Below, in pieces: positions 46,872-59,566 of a stretch of DNA of 64,000 nt; positions within the stretch are counted from its first letter, which is position 1; each line of letters opens with the position of its first letter. The notes beneath the pieces are model-generated. The model was not told where the DNA came from, did not search any database, and worked only from the letters and a program-made list of their open reading frames with translations. Both the position numbers and the translations under genes were made by a program. Origin of the DNA: Sphagnum magellanicum (Eukaryota > Streptophyta > Sphagnopsida > Sphagnales > Sphagnaceae); assembly GCA_021904315.1 (NCBI GenBank), contig CM038919.1, positions 18,097,666-18,161,665 of the forward strand, in the 5' to 3' direction.

Positions 46872-49533
46872 TTTCTTTTCTTTTTGCATTGCTAATTGAT
46901 GTTGCACAAAGTTCATCATTAAGGTGAAATGTTGAATAACATGCACAAACCTACTTTAGCAAAATGTTAACATTCCACACCATCAATGGAGACAACTAAC
47001 ACAAAATAAGTGGAATACTTAAGTTAAAGTTTTTCGATAAGTTTGCCCACTAATCCAACAACTTGATCAACAAAAAAATTAGATCAAATTGGCAAAATGA
47101 AAGAAAGTGCCTTTTGTGTTCAAAGTTTAACAAAGTGAACATGGCTACTACCATGTTGAATTTTTTTTGATTTTTGAAAACCAAAGAATGATAATTTTGT
47201 TCACAATTCTTGCTAGATAATTGACCTTTGAAGAAGCTCATAAATATTTCAAGCTTACAAAACTTACAAAAGCTTGAAATGAGGTTGACTATTGTCAACT
47301 ACATGGTCTTTACATCTCCAATAAAAACAACTAAACAACATCATAATGATGTTTTTGATTTATTGCTTAAAGATAATCAACTAACTACAAGCATGAAAAA
47401 TACTTTTAAATGTGTGAAAATAAATGCAAAATATAAATGAATGAAAGCTCATGTTTTTATTCAACGTGATTAATACAACAACATTTGTACCTTTCATATC
47501 TTATATTTGATCTTTTCCTTTTATACATTGTTCAAATGTTAACTTGTGTTCCATATGAATGGTCTATTAATCAAAACAGTCTTTTAGATTTAAATTAAGT
47601 CTCAACAAGATTATTGGACCTTGTCCCTTTCAATATTTATTGTACAACTTGGTTGAACCCCATGGTAGATGTGTGCATCAAGCTTGACCTTAGATTGTAA
47701 CAATAACATTCAATTTTTAAAATCATTTTCATAGTCATCCTCTTTCAATTCAACTTGTAGTCAAACTTGAACCTCACCCCACCAATGTTTCATCATTCCA
47801 CACATTTATAATTCCACAAACAATGAACAAACAAACAAACAATTGTAACTTCATAAACAATAAGCAAATGAACATGTACAACTTCACAAAAATAAAATAA
47901 AATGATGATGACGATTGTGCTAAACTTTCAAAAACTTGCATTGTGTGACATGATCGAAATGAAAAAACAAGAAAATGATCAAAAGTGTGGAAAGGTGCAA
48001 TATGATTGAGTGCAAAAGGTGTGAGAGAAACAACAATGGTGACCAAGAGTGGTGATTGAAAGTTATGTGATGGGATGTGAATCAAAACGGGATTACAATC
48101 CAACAACTTTTCACATCAAATTAACCAATGGATTTCGGCTAAAATGTTGCAAAGTGGGTAAATGATGAAAATGCTCTTACATGTTTAATGTCATATGTTA
48201 ACAAGAATTAGAATAAGATTTATACACTTACACAATTTGTATATCCTCAACCATATATTCACAAAAAAATAGATAAAACCTCATCTGATTTTAAGTTTTC
48301 CAAATTTGTACCCTCTCTATTTTATTTTTCATAATGAACAAGAAAGTATGATAGGGTAGATCAGTTGATGACCAAACACTTAAAGACTTAGGGCAGGCTG
48401 GATCCAAGGGGACGGCTCCAATGTTTTTAATGTTAAAAAAAAACTTGAACACCTCCCCTTGGTGCATTTGACACACTAACAATTGTTGAAAACATATTAG
48501 AAATGAGAAAGTTATGGCCTCCCAAGATAAAGGGGGTGAAGAATTCAAAAAAACAAACCATCAAACACTATAAAGGTCAGTTTTGGAACACCCAAAAATT
48601 CCTTGTATGTTGCTCTATTGTTATTAGAGGTCCAAGATGATTTGTAGAACTTTAGGTGGCGCTCCTATAACACTTTAAATTGTTTAAAATGAATAAGAAA
48701 TAAGAATGTTATGAGGTTTGAAAGTAAGAGGGGTCCAAAGAGAAGAAAAAAGAAAAAAGAAAAGTTTTGTAAGTTGGAATTTTTTATTTTTTTTGGTTAG
48801 TTTTTTATTACTCCTTTTCCTTTGCAGTTCAAAGATGATTCCTAGAGCTTGAAGCAGGGCTCCCATGACATTTTAAATCACTCAAAATGAAGCACATATG
48901 ATGAAAATATAAATAAATGTTTGGTCATAGGTAGGTGATCAATGATGGGCCAGTCTACCCCTATTGGTGGACACACCAAGGTGGAAAAATGTGCATTGAC
49001 CCATGACCTTAATAGTATCCACATTGTTGAGCCATAACTAATCCCACACAAGTATTAAATATCTATAAACAACCCTTTTGGGTTTGGCATGGGATCTATC
49101 TCAATTTTTTATTACCTATAGTTTCAGTTACCTATAGACAAGGTACCTACAAATCAATGATTCATAACCCATGCATTATTTATCATAGATTTCTCTAGCC
49201 ATTCAATAGGGTTTCAACTAGTTTTACTTGACTAGAACTGGTCCAATACCGCTAGGTTTCTGAATTGTAAATCTATTCCATGGCTAATTGAATGTTTTAT
49301 ATCCATTCCTTTTGGCTTACTTTGTTGTGAAATTAGAAAAAACTTAGGACTTCTATCATTAGTCCAAGAAATAAAGGAAAACAATTGAGAAACAGTCAAG
49401 GATATTTCAAACTGGAGAAAATGAGCTACACAATAAAATCATGAAATTGTCATGATTCACAACAACCATTTGAACAACCCTAAGAAGTCCAATGTGAATA
49501 TCCATTGACACTAAAGTACAAGTGCAACAATTT
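46872..49533. other. AT-rich intergenic sequence
   Basis: No further gene recognised. A minus-strand open frame at 47,774-48,106 (110 codons) is low-complexity and hydrophobic. A short similar pair (GATGATTTGTAGAACTTTA and GATGATTCCTAGAGCTTGA) at 48,635 and 48,833 suggests a ~200-bp local duplication. Confidence 0.45.
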
Positions 49534-50530
49534 GGCCACAGTGACCCAGCACCCACCAGCACACCATCTACCGGATGTTATTACTCAGTTGTGGATAAAT
49601 CTCAACTGAGTTAATATTCGGTTTGGGTAAAGCTTCTGCAGAATTTCGGTTGGGCAGTTTACCAGAAACCTGAGACCCTAATTTTGGGAACTCCAGGGAA
49701 TTGGTGTAGTTTGGGATGCCATCTTTTCTCTGTTACATTTCTGGGTAAGTTGTGAGAAAAATTCTCTGGGTTTGGGTTGTGACAACTGGATCTGTGTAAG
49801 ACCACAATGGCGTAATGAGAGAATCTGGAGAGTGCTGATCCAATAATCTCTACAAAAATATTTCTATGTAGAAGTTAGTTTGGTTGAAGTATGGGACACC
49901 TAGTGAAACAGTATGGATGTACTTCAATAATTGTAATGGAGTGAAGAGGTATAAGGATAGAATCTTTGGTAATGAAGTAGGAATCTGGCTGCTGTTTATA
50001 AACTAGTGCATAAGTTTCTTGAGGTTCCTATCTGCCTTCTTTTTTGTCACACAACCTCTAAATAAATGTGAAGAGACAAGATTGAATGTATAGCTATGCA
50101 GGTGAGAGGGAGATGCTCTACCTTTAAGGCAGCCCTGTAGGTGGGTCAGAATTTTTATTCTTACATAGGGATTTACTAGGATATCTAAGACACCAATACC
50201 TGACTCTAAACAATGAAAAAACCTACAAAAAAATTTCTAGTGTATTTGGAGGTAACCTTCCAGAGCACAATCTTTCACCCACAAGAGGCAGGCAATTTGA
50301 AGATCATGTGGGCCTTCCAGAAAAACTGAAATGCTTGCCTTGGGTTTGTTTCTTTTTTCCCCCATAACCCCACTTTGTATCATGAGATTTTTTAAAATAA
50401 AAATCTGTTGGGTTTTTTTGCTGGGTAACACTTAAAGAATGAGGCATTCATGAGGGCTGCTTATTTGCCTAGCTCCTTGGCCATTATGCTACACTTAAGA
50501 GAAGTTGTTGGTGCTGTCTGAAACAGAGTC

Positions 50531-50737
50531 ATGTTGAAGGAAGCAGAGGATTTGTTGCACGTCCATCAAATCCTTCACAAAGAAGTTGGAATAAGTTTTC
50601 AATGGCTACCAAAACTCTATGCACTCAACATTCATAAACTGATCACCAGAACAGGACAGCCAAGATCATTATTAGAATTGTTTCCATCTACCCTTGGAAC
50701 TTGGAATCCACCTGAAGATGTCCCATTATTTCTTTAA
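50531..50737 (+). other. Open frame of 68 codons inside the TIR element
   Basis: It reads LLHVHQILHKEVGISFQWLP, KLYALNIHKLITRTGQPRSL and LGTWNPPEDVPLFL, then TAA. Composition and the absence of low complexity are protein-like. I do not recognise the family. As it lies within a non-autonomous-looking TIR element, it could be a captured host-gene fragment. Confidence 0.3.
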
Positions 50738-50932
50738 GGATTCCAACCAACAATCATGTTCATCTGGTATTGAACTTAATGGATTGAAAATGTGGTTCAC
50801 CTACAGCACCCACCAGCGCACCATGAAGGATGAATAGTAAGTGGTCAGGAAACAGTTTTCTGTTGGGTTCGAGTTCACCATGGTGGTTAGCTCAGTTACC
50901 TTTTTTTTTTAACCTACATACTAACAACCCAC

Positions 50933-50960
50933 AAGCAGGTTGTTAGTAGGTAGGTAGTAA
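50933..50960. repeat. Conserved hairpin in the TIR element
   Basis: ACTAACAACC-CACAAGCA-GGTTGTTAGT has perfect 10-bp arms and an 8-base loop. The same hairpin with 9-bp arms is present in the partial copy at about 33,342-33,367, although the flanking sequence has diverged. Confidence 0.7.
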
Positions 50961-51165
50961 AAACAGCCCTTAGTTATGTATATACTATTAACCATGTACT
51001 TACCTAGAAGTTGCGTATTTTCCTACTTATCTGCCTATATATAAGACCTATTCTCTACAGAACTAAGATGAAACCAAATATTAACTCAGTTGAGGTTCAT
51101 CCATGACTGAGTCATAATGGACATCCAGTGGATGGTGCATTGGTGGGTACTGGTTCACTGTGGCC

Positions 51166-51704
51166 CTTCACCCACTGTTTTCACCTCTTCTCGCTTGCCC
51201 AGTGCCACTTTCTCTTGCCTCCTTGGGCATGTACCAGGTTGGAACTCTGGTACATAGACTGGTGCTCGTCCTGGTATCAAAGAATCGACTGGACTCGTAT
51301 GACATGAGGCAATGCTAGGCTAGTTCACATCCCTACTTGTTTGGCAGGGACGCAAGGTAACATCGGACTGGTACAAGTACCTAGCTGGGAGGGACTTGAC
51401 ATAGTACAAATTTGATACCAAGGTTATATCAGTCTCAATACCATGTATACACCTTCACATACTAATTAAAAATTAGCTTTGTACCCTTATACCAAGAGCA
51501 GACTGGTATAATTGTTTTAAAAGAGATCCTGTAGGTAATAGGAAAAAGTTTTAAAATCCAATACTAGTAACATGATGGTATGATTTTTTTTCCCAAAAAG
51601 ATTCAATTGCACTAAGATGATGGTATGAGTTTTTTTAGAGTTTCAATTCCATTGCCAGCTAGTATGTAGCTAGTATGTTCAAAAGTTGATATTGCCCACC
51701 ACTA
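51166..51704. other. Intergenic sequence
   Basis: Nothing recognised. Confidence 0.45.
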
Positions 51705-52193
51705 GTCCAAACCAGTGTTGGCCGGTTATTGAGTTTTAACACAGTTCTCATGTTGGTTCTCAAGCCAGCTATTATCAGTCAATTATTGATTTTTGATAAC
51801 CTGATAATAACCTAATTGTTTGGTATTGAATTTTCAAAATGTAATAACCTACCAAGATGACCTAGTTATCACCTAGGTAGCTTATCCATCCTAAAACACT
51901 AAGCACTTTTATGAAAGAAAACAAAAACAGAATAACTTTATTTTTTATTTTTTTCCTAGAAACCCTATAACTGGCTGATAACTAGCATGATAACTAGCAA
52001 TTAACAACTAAATATTAAATAACCTACTGTTATGCATAATTGATAGTACTTAACCAAAAATTATTGATAAACTGACCAACACCCAACTTTTTTTTCATTT
52101 GATATTTATAACCTAATCAACACCTCAAAAAAATTAAATAACCTACCCAATAATTATGAAAAAATTCAATAACCTGTCAACACTAGCCCATAC
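51705..52193 (+). mobile_element. hAT-like MITE, 473 bp, with 8-bp target duplication
   Basis: The ends are CAGTGTTGGCCGGTTATTGA at 51,713 and, inverted from 52,185, TAGTGTTGACAGGTTATTGA, followed by a shared TTTT. Flanks GTCCAAAC (51,705-51,712) and GCCCATAC (52,186-52,193) match at 6 of 8 positions. The interior is AT-rich with many ATAACCTA-like words in both orientations and no coding frame. Confidence 0.7.
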
Positions 52194-52539
52194 CAATGTT
52201 GGTCAGGGCTGGGTTTTCAACCCGCTTTTGAGGCTGGGTCCAGGTTAGGGTTTGTGTACTTAGGCCGATGGGTCTTGGTGGGGGGAGACTTGCCACAAGA
52301 CCCAAGCTAGTAGATCTAGGTGTGAAAAAACATGACCTTGGGCCCAACTTGGGTTTTCCCAAGGTAAGTTGGATCCATCAGAAGACCCAGCCCATTGGAC
52401 CTTAGGTATGTTTGCTCAAGGCCAAATCTTAGGTGTAGGTATGACGTAGAGTCCTTAGTATAAGGATTTGGGGCTAGGATTTAGGGACTTGGCTCCATGC
52501 TCCCATTGCTTTAAAAAAAAAACAAGTTTCTCACTTTTT
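52194..52539. other. Intergenic sequence
   Basis: Contains repeated GGGTT/AACCC and GACCCA-like words but no recognisable gene. Confidence 0.4.
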
Positions 52540-52805
52540 ACTTGTTCCTTGTGACATTGTTCTTTTTCTCACCTCCCATTCCCTCCATGTGATTTTTTTC
52601 CTCCACTTCTGCCACCCTCCCTTTGATAAATTGTTCTTTTTCCCCCTCACTTTCCACTCACTCCCTATGACTTTGTGTTTTTTTAATCACTTCCACTCTT
52701 TGAGTAGGTTTTACTATGAAGACTCCTCCCCCATGACTTTGTTTTATTTTCCCTTCGCTTCTCATTCCCTCCTTGTGATTTTTTTTTCTAACTTCACACT
52801 CCATG
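52540..52805. repeat. Pyrimidine-rich degenerate tandem repeat
   Basis: Four imperfect units share CTCCC(T/C)(A/T)TG(T/A)(G/C)-TTT followed by a T-run: at about 52,581, 52,660, 52,726 and 52,768. The resulting open plus frame is low complexity and is not considered a gene. Confidence 0.5.
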
Positions 52806-55800
52806 TGTGTTTCAACATGAAAATTAAAGACCTACTCATTTTACTAATTCGGAGGACAATGAGACCATAAAGGGTGAAAGCAATGTGTTTTCTTTGAAAA
52901 TAATCAAGACTTTGAAAAAACTTCCCAAAAATGCTTGTACCAGCCATCTAAATATTTGAACCTAGCGCTGCCTTGAAATCAAAAGCACTGGACCTCATCA
53001 AGCTTAGAACTTCCAACCCAAGGAACTAATGGTTTCAAAAATTGGACTCAGCTAAAGAACTAATGAGTTTTAGTTTTTCCAAATATTTCTTGGAATTGGT
53101 GGGTCATTTGTTTTATAAAAAGGAAAAGAAACCTAAACCCAACATTTCCTCTAAAAAACCCGAGCCTTTAGCATCATTCCTAGAGCCACTAAACTTCCTA
53201 GTGTGTGCTTTACACCCTCACTCACAATTGCCATCCAATTATCACTTGTCCCTTCTCTTATTATATATAAAATGTTTTAGAAACAAAGGGTTGTATAGCC
53301 TAGTTGACCATTATTTTCCCTTACATGCTACCACACATCTCCTGAAGAGGCAAGGTAACTAACTAATCATTCTTTGTGTACCTTGCAAATAGAGACAACC
53401 ATTAGGTTACTAAGATTTTATTTTTGTTAACACAAGAGTTAATTTGAAAATAAACCTTTTCAATGAGGATCACTTTAGATTATGGACTAACAACAAGACC
53501 TCAAAAGGCCAAAAAAAGTTTAAATTGTTGTTGCTTTTGGTTTACACATCCAATTCTTAGTTGGTTAAAAACTATTTGCCCTCTAATAACACCTTGGAAC
53601 ATTTCTCAATCTCTAATTTACAATCTCAAACTTGATTCCATTCTATCACTTTCAAAATTTTGAATTCACATGAAATGAAATTGGTCATATTAAGCGGAGA
53701 CAAGGAAATAAGAAAATAAAGACATTCATTTCTAAAGATAAAGGTTGAAGAATGTGATGGTTGACCCATTCGCCATATTTTAATTTACTTTACCTTACAC
53801 ATAGCCATAAGTTTATAAATGTTTAAATAAACAAAGTTCACATTTATGTTTGAAGACCAATTCAAGCCCAATGCCAAAAATTGCAGGTGAATTCAATCCT
53901 CACACACTACACATGTTTTCAAGGTTTTGAAACTTTTCATATATATAAAACAATGCCATTTTCCTTCAACCTTTAGATATAGCAATATGGTATATCATTC
54001 AATTATGTTTGGAGCTCTTTACAGTTTTCAATTTATTTGATTAATTTTCACTTTATTTAAATGATAACATTTGACCAATTGGAAAGGGTCCCAAGTTTGG
54101 TGGACATGTTTTGCATATCTTTCTACACATAAATACCCCTAATTTTGGTTTCTTTTAAGAAAAAAATTCAAACCATGGAGAAAAGCATCTAAACAACTTT
54201 GTGTATTATTATCATAAAATCAAAGGCCTACTTGCAGGAATGTAATTGAATAGAAAACACAATAAGTTGGCATTGACCAATTGTGGGTACCAAATGTTGC
54301 AAATTCTTTTTCTAAGGTTAATCATCCAACTCCCAAAATTAATGCTTTGCAACTTTGAAAATATTTTGTGTGAACTTTACACATCATCACCATATCAACT
54401 GATTGTGTGTGTGTCATGACTTGACTACCAAGTAAACTAATGACATATCAAGTCCATATGACAAATATTTAATCAATCTCCAAGTTTATAGAACCTTCAT
54501 TTTGCTACAATCAATTAAATGATCCAATTGTCAAACCTTTTTGATTTAAAATATATCTATAACAAAAAAAATTTGAATAAATCAATTTCTTAAATAATTA
54601 AAATATTAATATATATTTTTAAAAAATGTCTCATAAAACTAAGGTGGGAATCAAGTTAGTGTTCCTAGGTTCTTTTATTTGGAGTGTTAAATTTGAGGGT
54701 TAAAGTTTAGGTTCTTGGTACCTACACTTGACCCAACACTTTTTTGGCAGAACCAACACAACTATCAAATTTTGGACCTAGCCTTTAACTAGAACTAAAG
54801 TTGGAACCCAAATCTTGAAAATAAACTCCTAAAAACAAGTTCAAGTTCTTAAAGTAAGAACTTTGTAGGTAGGTGATTGGTTTCATGTTGTAAAATTTAG
54901 TTCCTTCACAAATTTTAGTTTTAAAGTTGTAAAACTTGATACCTAATTTACAATTTTCAATTTTCAATTTTAACTTGTAAAACTTTGTATTTATAAAAAT
55001 TTAGCCTTAGTGAGAATGTAATGTGTGCATGAAACTAAACCATGTTTTAAAATTGAGCCCAAAGGTTATTGAATTTGAAATTTTTATCAAAATTAAAATT
55101 TGTAGGTTTAAAAATTTGAAGAACTAGGCTCAAATGCACACCAAAAAAATTTACCAAAACTTTCAAAGTGTCAAAATTGGGATTGAAGATTCTTCCAAAA
55201 AGAAAGAACTACACAACATTCAATTAAACCCATCAATTTGGCCAATCGAGCCTACAAGACTTTTAAGATTATGGCCATGAACCAAAGCAACAAGAGATAT
55301 TTTGCAAAGTCACACATGTCTTGATGCTAGGTAACAAACACAAAAATGCCAAGTAAATTAAAACAATAAGCAACATTGCCACAACCATTTCTAGTGCACC
55401 AAGATGATTAAATGCAATACACATGGCCATAGTTAAGCAACAAGTTATGTAACATAAAAAATGTAAACTTAATTATTCCAACTTTTATTTCACAATGAAA
55501 GCATTCATCATCTATATTTTGAAATCCAAGATCACTTGAATGCTTGAAAATATCTCTTATTTCTTGTGTAAGATGAAATTATTAATTACCAATGTCATGC
55601 CCTGCCAAAATGTATGAACAAAACTCATTCAAACATTTTCACCTCTTTTGCCTAGGGCATATGTTTATAACCCATTTATCCACATCTTTTATGTTTTTTA
55701 TTACATACTGAATGTGGACGAAGGTTGTTCCAATCAATGTTGGACAAGTATGATCCTTCGGAAGGATCACTTGGTATAGGTATCAAAAATATTAGGAGAA

Positions 55801-55904
55801 AACATGAATAGCTGGATTGCTTCCTAGTATATATAAAGTCTGTCCAAAATCAAAACCCCATAATCATATACATGCTCATCACTTTCAATCTCTTTTAATT
55901 CAAC
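52806..55904. other. AT-rich intergenic sequence
   Basis: No gene recognised. TGATCCTTC-G-GAAGGATCA at 55,751-55,769 is a perfect palindrome with a one-base centre. Confidence 0.5.
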
Positions 55905-56330
55905 TATTGTATCACAATTACACACAATATGTTATGAACAGAAGACCATTGAAATGGGGGTTTATTCCTTGTTAAATGGAGAAGCACTTTCCATTGAATA
56001 GTTATAATTAGGTTGAAAATCTATAGGTAGGGGATGTTAAGAAGTTTGGGAACACTTCATATGTAGGGAACTTTCTAGATAAAGTTGAAAAACACATTTT
56101 TTTCCCATAAAAAAATGACAAATATCAATGTACAATTCACAGTTTAATTCACAACATTTAAAACTCTTGTATTTGGTTGATAATTAACAGCTAGAGTTGT
56201 GAAGCAATTGTCAACACAACTAGCTAAAAAAATTAATGGAAAGCTATCCTTGAAATAGATTTGGGCAAACCCATCCTTGGGTGATACAATTATGAATGTC
56301 ACACTGCAATTTTGGAACCCCCTCAATTTC
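55905..56330. repeat. Dispersed repeat, copy 2 (first copy at 14.9 kb)
   Basis: Colinear with 14,875-15,290 over CACAATTACACACAAT, AGAAGACCATTGAAATGG, TTGAAAATCTATAGG and GGGAACACTTCATATGTAGG. The right half is weakly similar. No coding function assigned. Confidence 0.4.
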
Positions 56331-57180
56331 AAAACAACATAACATTAACTGAAAAAAAAACTTTTTATTTTAAATTTTATATCAAAAAATTACCCAAGTC
56401 ATGTAGAATTTGAAATTTCAATTGGATTTATAAAATAATAAAATTGACATTCCAAATAAGTGGTCAAGGAATTTTTTTAAAAAAAATAACACTTGGGGTT
56501 CCTTTGTTTAGGAATGCAAAAGGAACATGTTTTTTCATTTTTTTCATTTTAAAGAAGGCCTCAAATAAACTTTTTAAATTTGTTTAATGGATAATGAATT
56601 GAAGCAACCATAATTGTTTGAACAATTTTCAAAGGTTAAGACTAGGAGGTCTTAAGGGGCCATTGCATTTATGTTTACAAATTTGTAGTAATTCTCATTT
56701 TTTGTTTCAATTAAGAATTTGGGCCATACCTTAGTGACTATAGTGGATAAATCAAATTTTATTCTATTTAAAATGGTGTAATTTGACACTTAATGATAAG
56801 AGGTCATAATTTTTTTAAATTAACTTTTTTAATCAAATTAAATTGGGTCCAATGTTCCTTGAATTTTGGTGAAGTGATTATTAATGGTACCACCAAGAGA
56901 TGGGTTTGCCCATTTGTGATTACAATGGTTTAATGGAAGTATGTTTGTAGTTCATTGCAAATTAATAAATGATGATAGTCAATTTTCAATTTTGATATTA
57001 GCTTAACAAATCCAAATTACTCTATTATTGCTTTAAAATCAATCAAAAAATGTACCCTTAAAAAAATTTCAAAGAAAATGTACCTAATGATGGAAGATTG
57101 AGACATCACCATAAAATTATAATTACACATAATAGTCATTATATTTCTCACACCCCTATCCATTCCATCTTATATATTAA
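56331..57180. other. AT-rich intergenic sequence
   Basis: Nothing recognised. Confidence 0.5.
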
Positions 57181-57297
57181 TTCACTATGTCTGTCTGTGA
57201 CGTGACGTTCTACTGCATAAGACGTTCTGTTGCAAAACCGGCGGCAGTTGGGAAAAGCAATTGCTCCTTTCTACAATATTCTTCTGCCATGCCTTGA

Positions 57298-57380
57298 TGG
57301 GTCTTGCTGCTTCTTCCTCCTCTGCAATTTTTCTGTAATGGGTCTTGCTGCTACTTTTCCTTCTGCAATTTTTCCTAGCT
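57298..57380. repeat. Two-unit tandem repeat, 41 bp
   Basis: TGGGTCTTGCTGC...TCTGCAATTTTTCTGTAA occurs at 57,298 and again at 57,339 with a few substitutions. Confidence 0.7.
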
Positions 57381-58397
57381 ACAGAACAATTACCAATCAT
57401 GAGTTTCAATTCTGTAGAAATCACATTGGAAGGCATAGATCACAACAGCCTCAACATAACAATAAAAGATGACTGGACATGAGTTATTCAGGAGGATCTC
57501 CAGAATCTCAACGCTTGGCAAATTGACATTGTAAATTCCCAGTGGTCTGCCTTCTTTGTTCCTAACCACTTTCCAGACTCTACAGACTCTGCTCTATCAA
57601 ATTAACTTCACAACATGATTTGCAGAGTCTAATACAACTGATAGAAGAAGTCCTCCTACAATAAGAGTGGCCATAGACTCTTAAGTGAGTCAATCCTACA
57701 ACAACACCATGGAGGCCTTAATCCAAAAATTTACAACTGCAGAAGCCATCTGTTGATCAGTCAACATGATCTCCTATGTGTCCTATGGCACTCTAAGTCA
57801 TAGAGCCCTCTGCACACTCCAGTCTGCAGAAACTTTGCCAGTATCTCCAAGTGTTTGCTACTTGGAGCAGTAGTGAGGAGCACAAGAATTGCAGAGAACC
57901 AAAAAAACCAATGTCTGCATATGGCACTGGCCAAGATTAGTAACAACACTAATGATGGTCTCAGAGTTGAGACCATGAACACACCCATATCTCCTCCCAC
58001 TTCTGCAGCAACTAGGAGTGACATGACTGCAGTGGTGGGTACAATAAATCAAACTTCCTCCTTGACAGCAGGAACAAGAATAAAAACTCTTATACTTCCA
58101 CTCAGCATGTTTTCTTGGTGCGGAAACCTTCTCAAGAAGCTTCCTTCAGGAAGATTTGAAATTCAGAAAACTATAGCGAAATCGGAAACACAGACAGAAA
58201 CAACGGAGGATTGAAGCAAAGTTTTCTGACAGTCCAGTGCTTTTCAGCCACGATTCTGTTCCAGAAATCGATTTCCTTTGCAGTCATACACAGAAGGCAA
58301 TGGCGAGAAACCGTGTGGGAACATGAATAACGATGACGCATCACCTGCTTCATGTCAGGCGAAATCAACTCAATTACGGCGATTCTTGCGTCAGAGC

Positions 58398-58615
58398 CTC
58401 GAACTCATCCATAGAAGAAATTTCGAGGAAACGAAATTTCATTTGGCGCCAAACAATATTTCTGCCAAATGCTCGATCTAATCAACAGAAGAAACTTCGA
58501 GCAAAAAAAATCTCCATGATGCCATATATTTCTGTCCGACCCTCGAATTGCTTTGCAGAAGAAATGTTTAGCAAATGAAATACTCGATCGAATCCACATG
58601 CTTTGCCAGGATTTG
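58398..58615. repeat. Minisatellite, three units of about 70-74 bp
   Basis: Units begin at 58,398, 58,472 and 58,542. Each opens with CTCGA(A/T)CT or CTCGAATTG, followed by CA(T/A)AGAAGAAA or CAGAAGAAA, then a GC-containing stretch and a CC-rich end. Units are clearly diverged. Confidence 0.6.
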
Positions 58616-58712
58616 CAACCCCTACTCACACTACGTTCTCCAGAAATTCTCTGTTCACTGCCATACAAACCACTAAGTGAACGGAGTTCGATTCTTGCGA
58701 GATGGTACAAAA

Positions 58713-58918
58713 TTTCAAGCTTTGATTGGATTGATTTGTTTCTGGTTGTTGTAGAGACAAATGTCAAACTTTTTGCAACGATTTCAAGCTTTGATTTGAT
58801 TGATGTTTTTGTTTCTAGTTTGTTGTAGAGACAGTCCAGCTTTTGGCAACAATTTCAAGCTTTTCATTTGATTGATTTTGGTTTCTGGTTTATTGTAGAG
58901 ACAGATTTCAAAGCTGCA
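58713..58918. repeat. Minisatellite, three units of about 70 bp
   Basis: Units begin at 58,713, 58,782 and 58,853, each with TTTCAAGCTTT-GATT, then GATTGAT, GTTTCT(G/A)GTT and TTGTAGAGACA. Periods are 69 and 71 bp. Confidence 0.8.
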
Positions 58919-59545
58919 ATGGAATGGTAAATGCAGGAATTGTTTGTGTTTGTTTTTCTTTTTTTAGAGCTTTTTTTTTCTTGTGGAAAAAACAAAGCCT
59001 TCTTCAATTGGGCACACTCACTGTTGGCTTCTTCACCATCTTTGTATGAACTGTTTTGCATGAACTTCTCTGGTTTTGTATATCATCCTCAACAAACACA
59101 AAAAAAAATGCAAACATATGAAGCAAAATTTTCTCTTCTCCCAATTAATGGAACATGGAGGAGGGATTTCACAAGCTGGAGCATGGAGGGTTTCAGTAGT
59201 GTGTGAGCAAGAACTGGTTGTGTTTTTTCCTGTTTTTGAGTCTTGGTTTTCGCAACTTCCTTTTTGAGAAGCAGCAGGAGCAGCAGCCGGCTTTGAGGAT
59301 TGAGTTTCTGAGAAGAAGAAGACGAAGATCAAGTTGGAGGCAGAAGCCACATGAGACAAAGAACCCCCACCCCACCAAAAGGAAAAAAGAAAAAAAAGGC
59401 ATCGCGGAGAATAGCTGACGGATCTGTGAGGTGGTGAGGTTATCCACATCGATTCTTTAAAGAGGGAAGAAGAATTTGCGGAAGATTAGGTGACGCATTT
59501 GTGTTAGGGAGAGAGCTTGCAAGAAGATCATTGAGACTTTCTGTA

Positions 59546-59566
59546 GTGTGTGTGTGTGTGTGTGTG
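59546..59566. repeat. (GT)n microsatellite
   Basis: Ten uninterrupted GT units. It makes the overlapping frame read as Val-Cys repeats, which argues against that frame being a real protein here. Confidence 0.9.

Larger units (their letters stand above)
49534..51165. mobile_element. 1.63-kb element with ~93-bp terminal inverted repeats
   Basis: Left terminus 49,534-49,630 begins GGCCACAGTGACCCAGCACC. Right terminus, read inverted, begins GGCCACAGTGAACCAGTACC. They stay aligned for ~93 bp through ACCATC(T/C)AC, CTCAACTGAGTTAATATT and GGTTT. Truncated relatives lie at 6,627 and 33,297. An extra internal fragment of the terminus (GCACCCACCAGCGCACCAT) lies at about 50,808, so a shorter nested copy (50,804-51,165) is possible. 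No target duplication was confirmed and no transposase motif is present. The GGGCCA start recalls PIF/Harbinger ends, but the class is open. Confidence 0.65.

Noticed and set aside
49531-51168. 8-bp hAT-type target duplication at the long-TIR element
   Set aside because: The flanks TTTGGCCA and TGGCCCTT do not match as a duplication, and GGCCA is conserved at other copies, so it belongs to the terminus itself.
57399-58214. Possible endogenous viral (pararetrovirus-like) coding region
   Set aside because: The composition suggested a compact coding region, but no movement-protein, coat-protein zinc-knuckle, protease or reverse-transcriptase motif is present, so no such identity is claimed.
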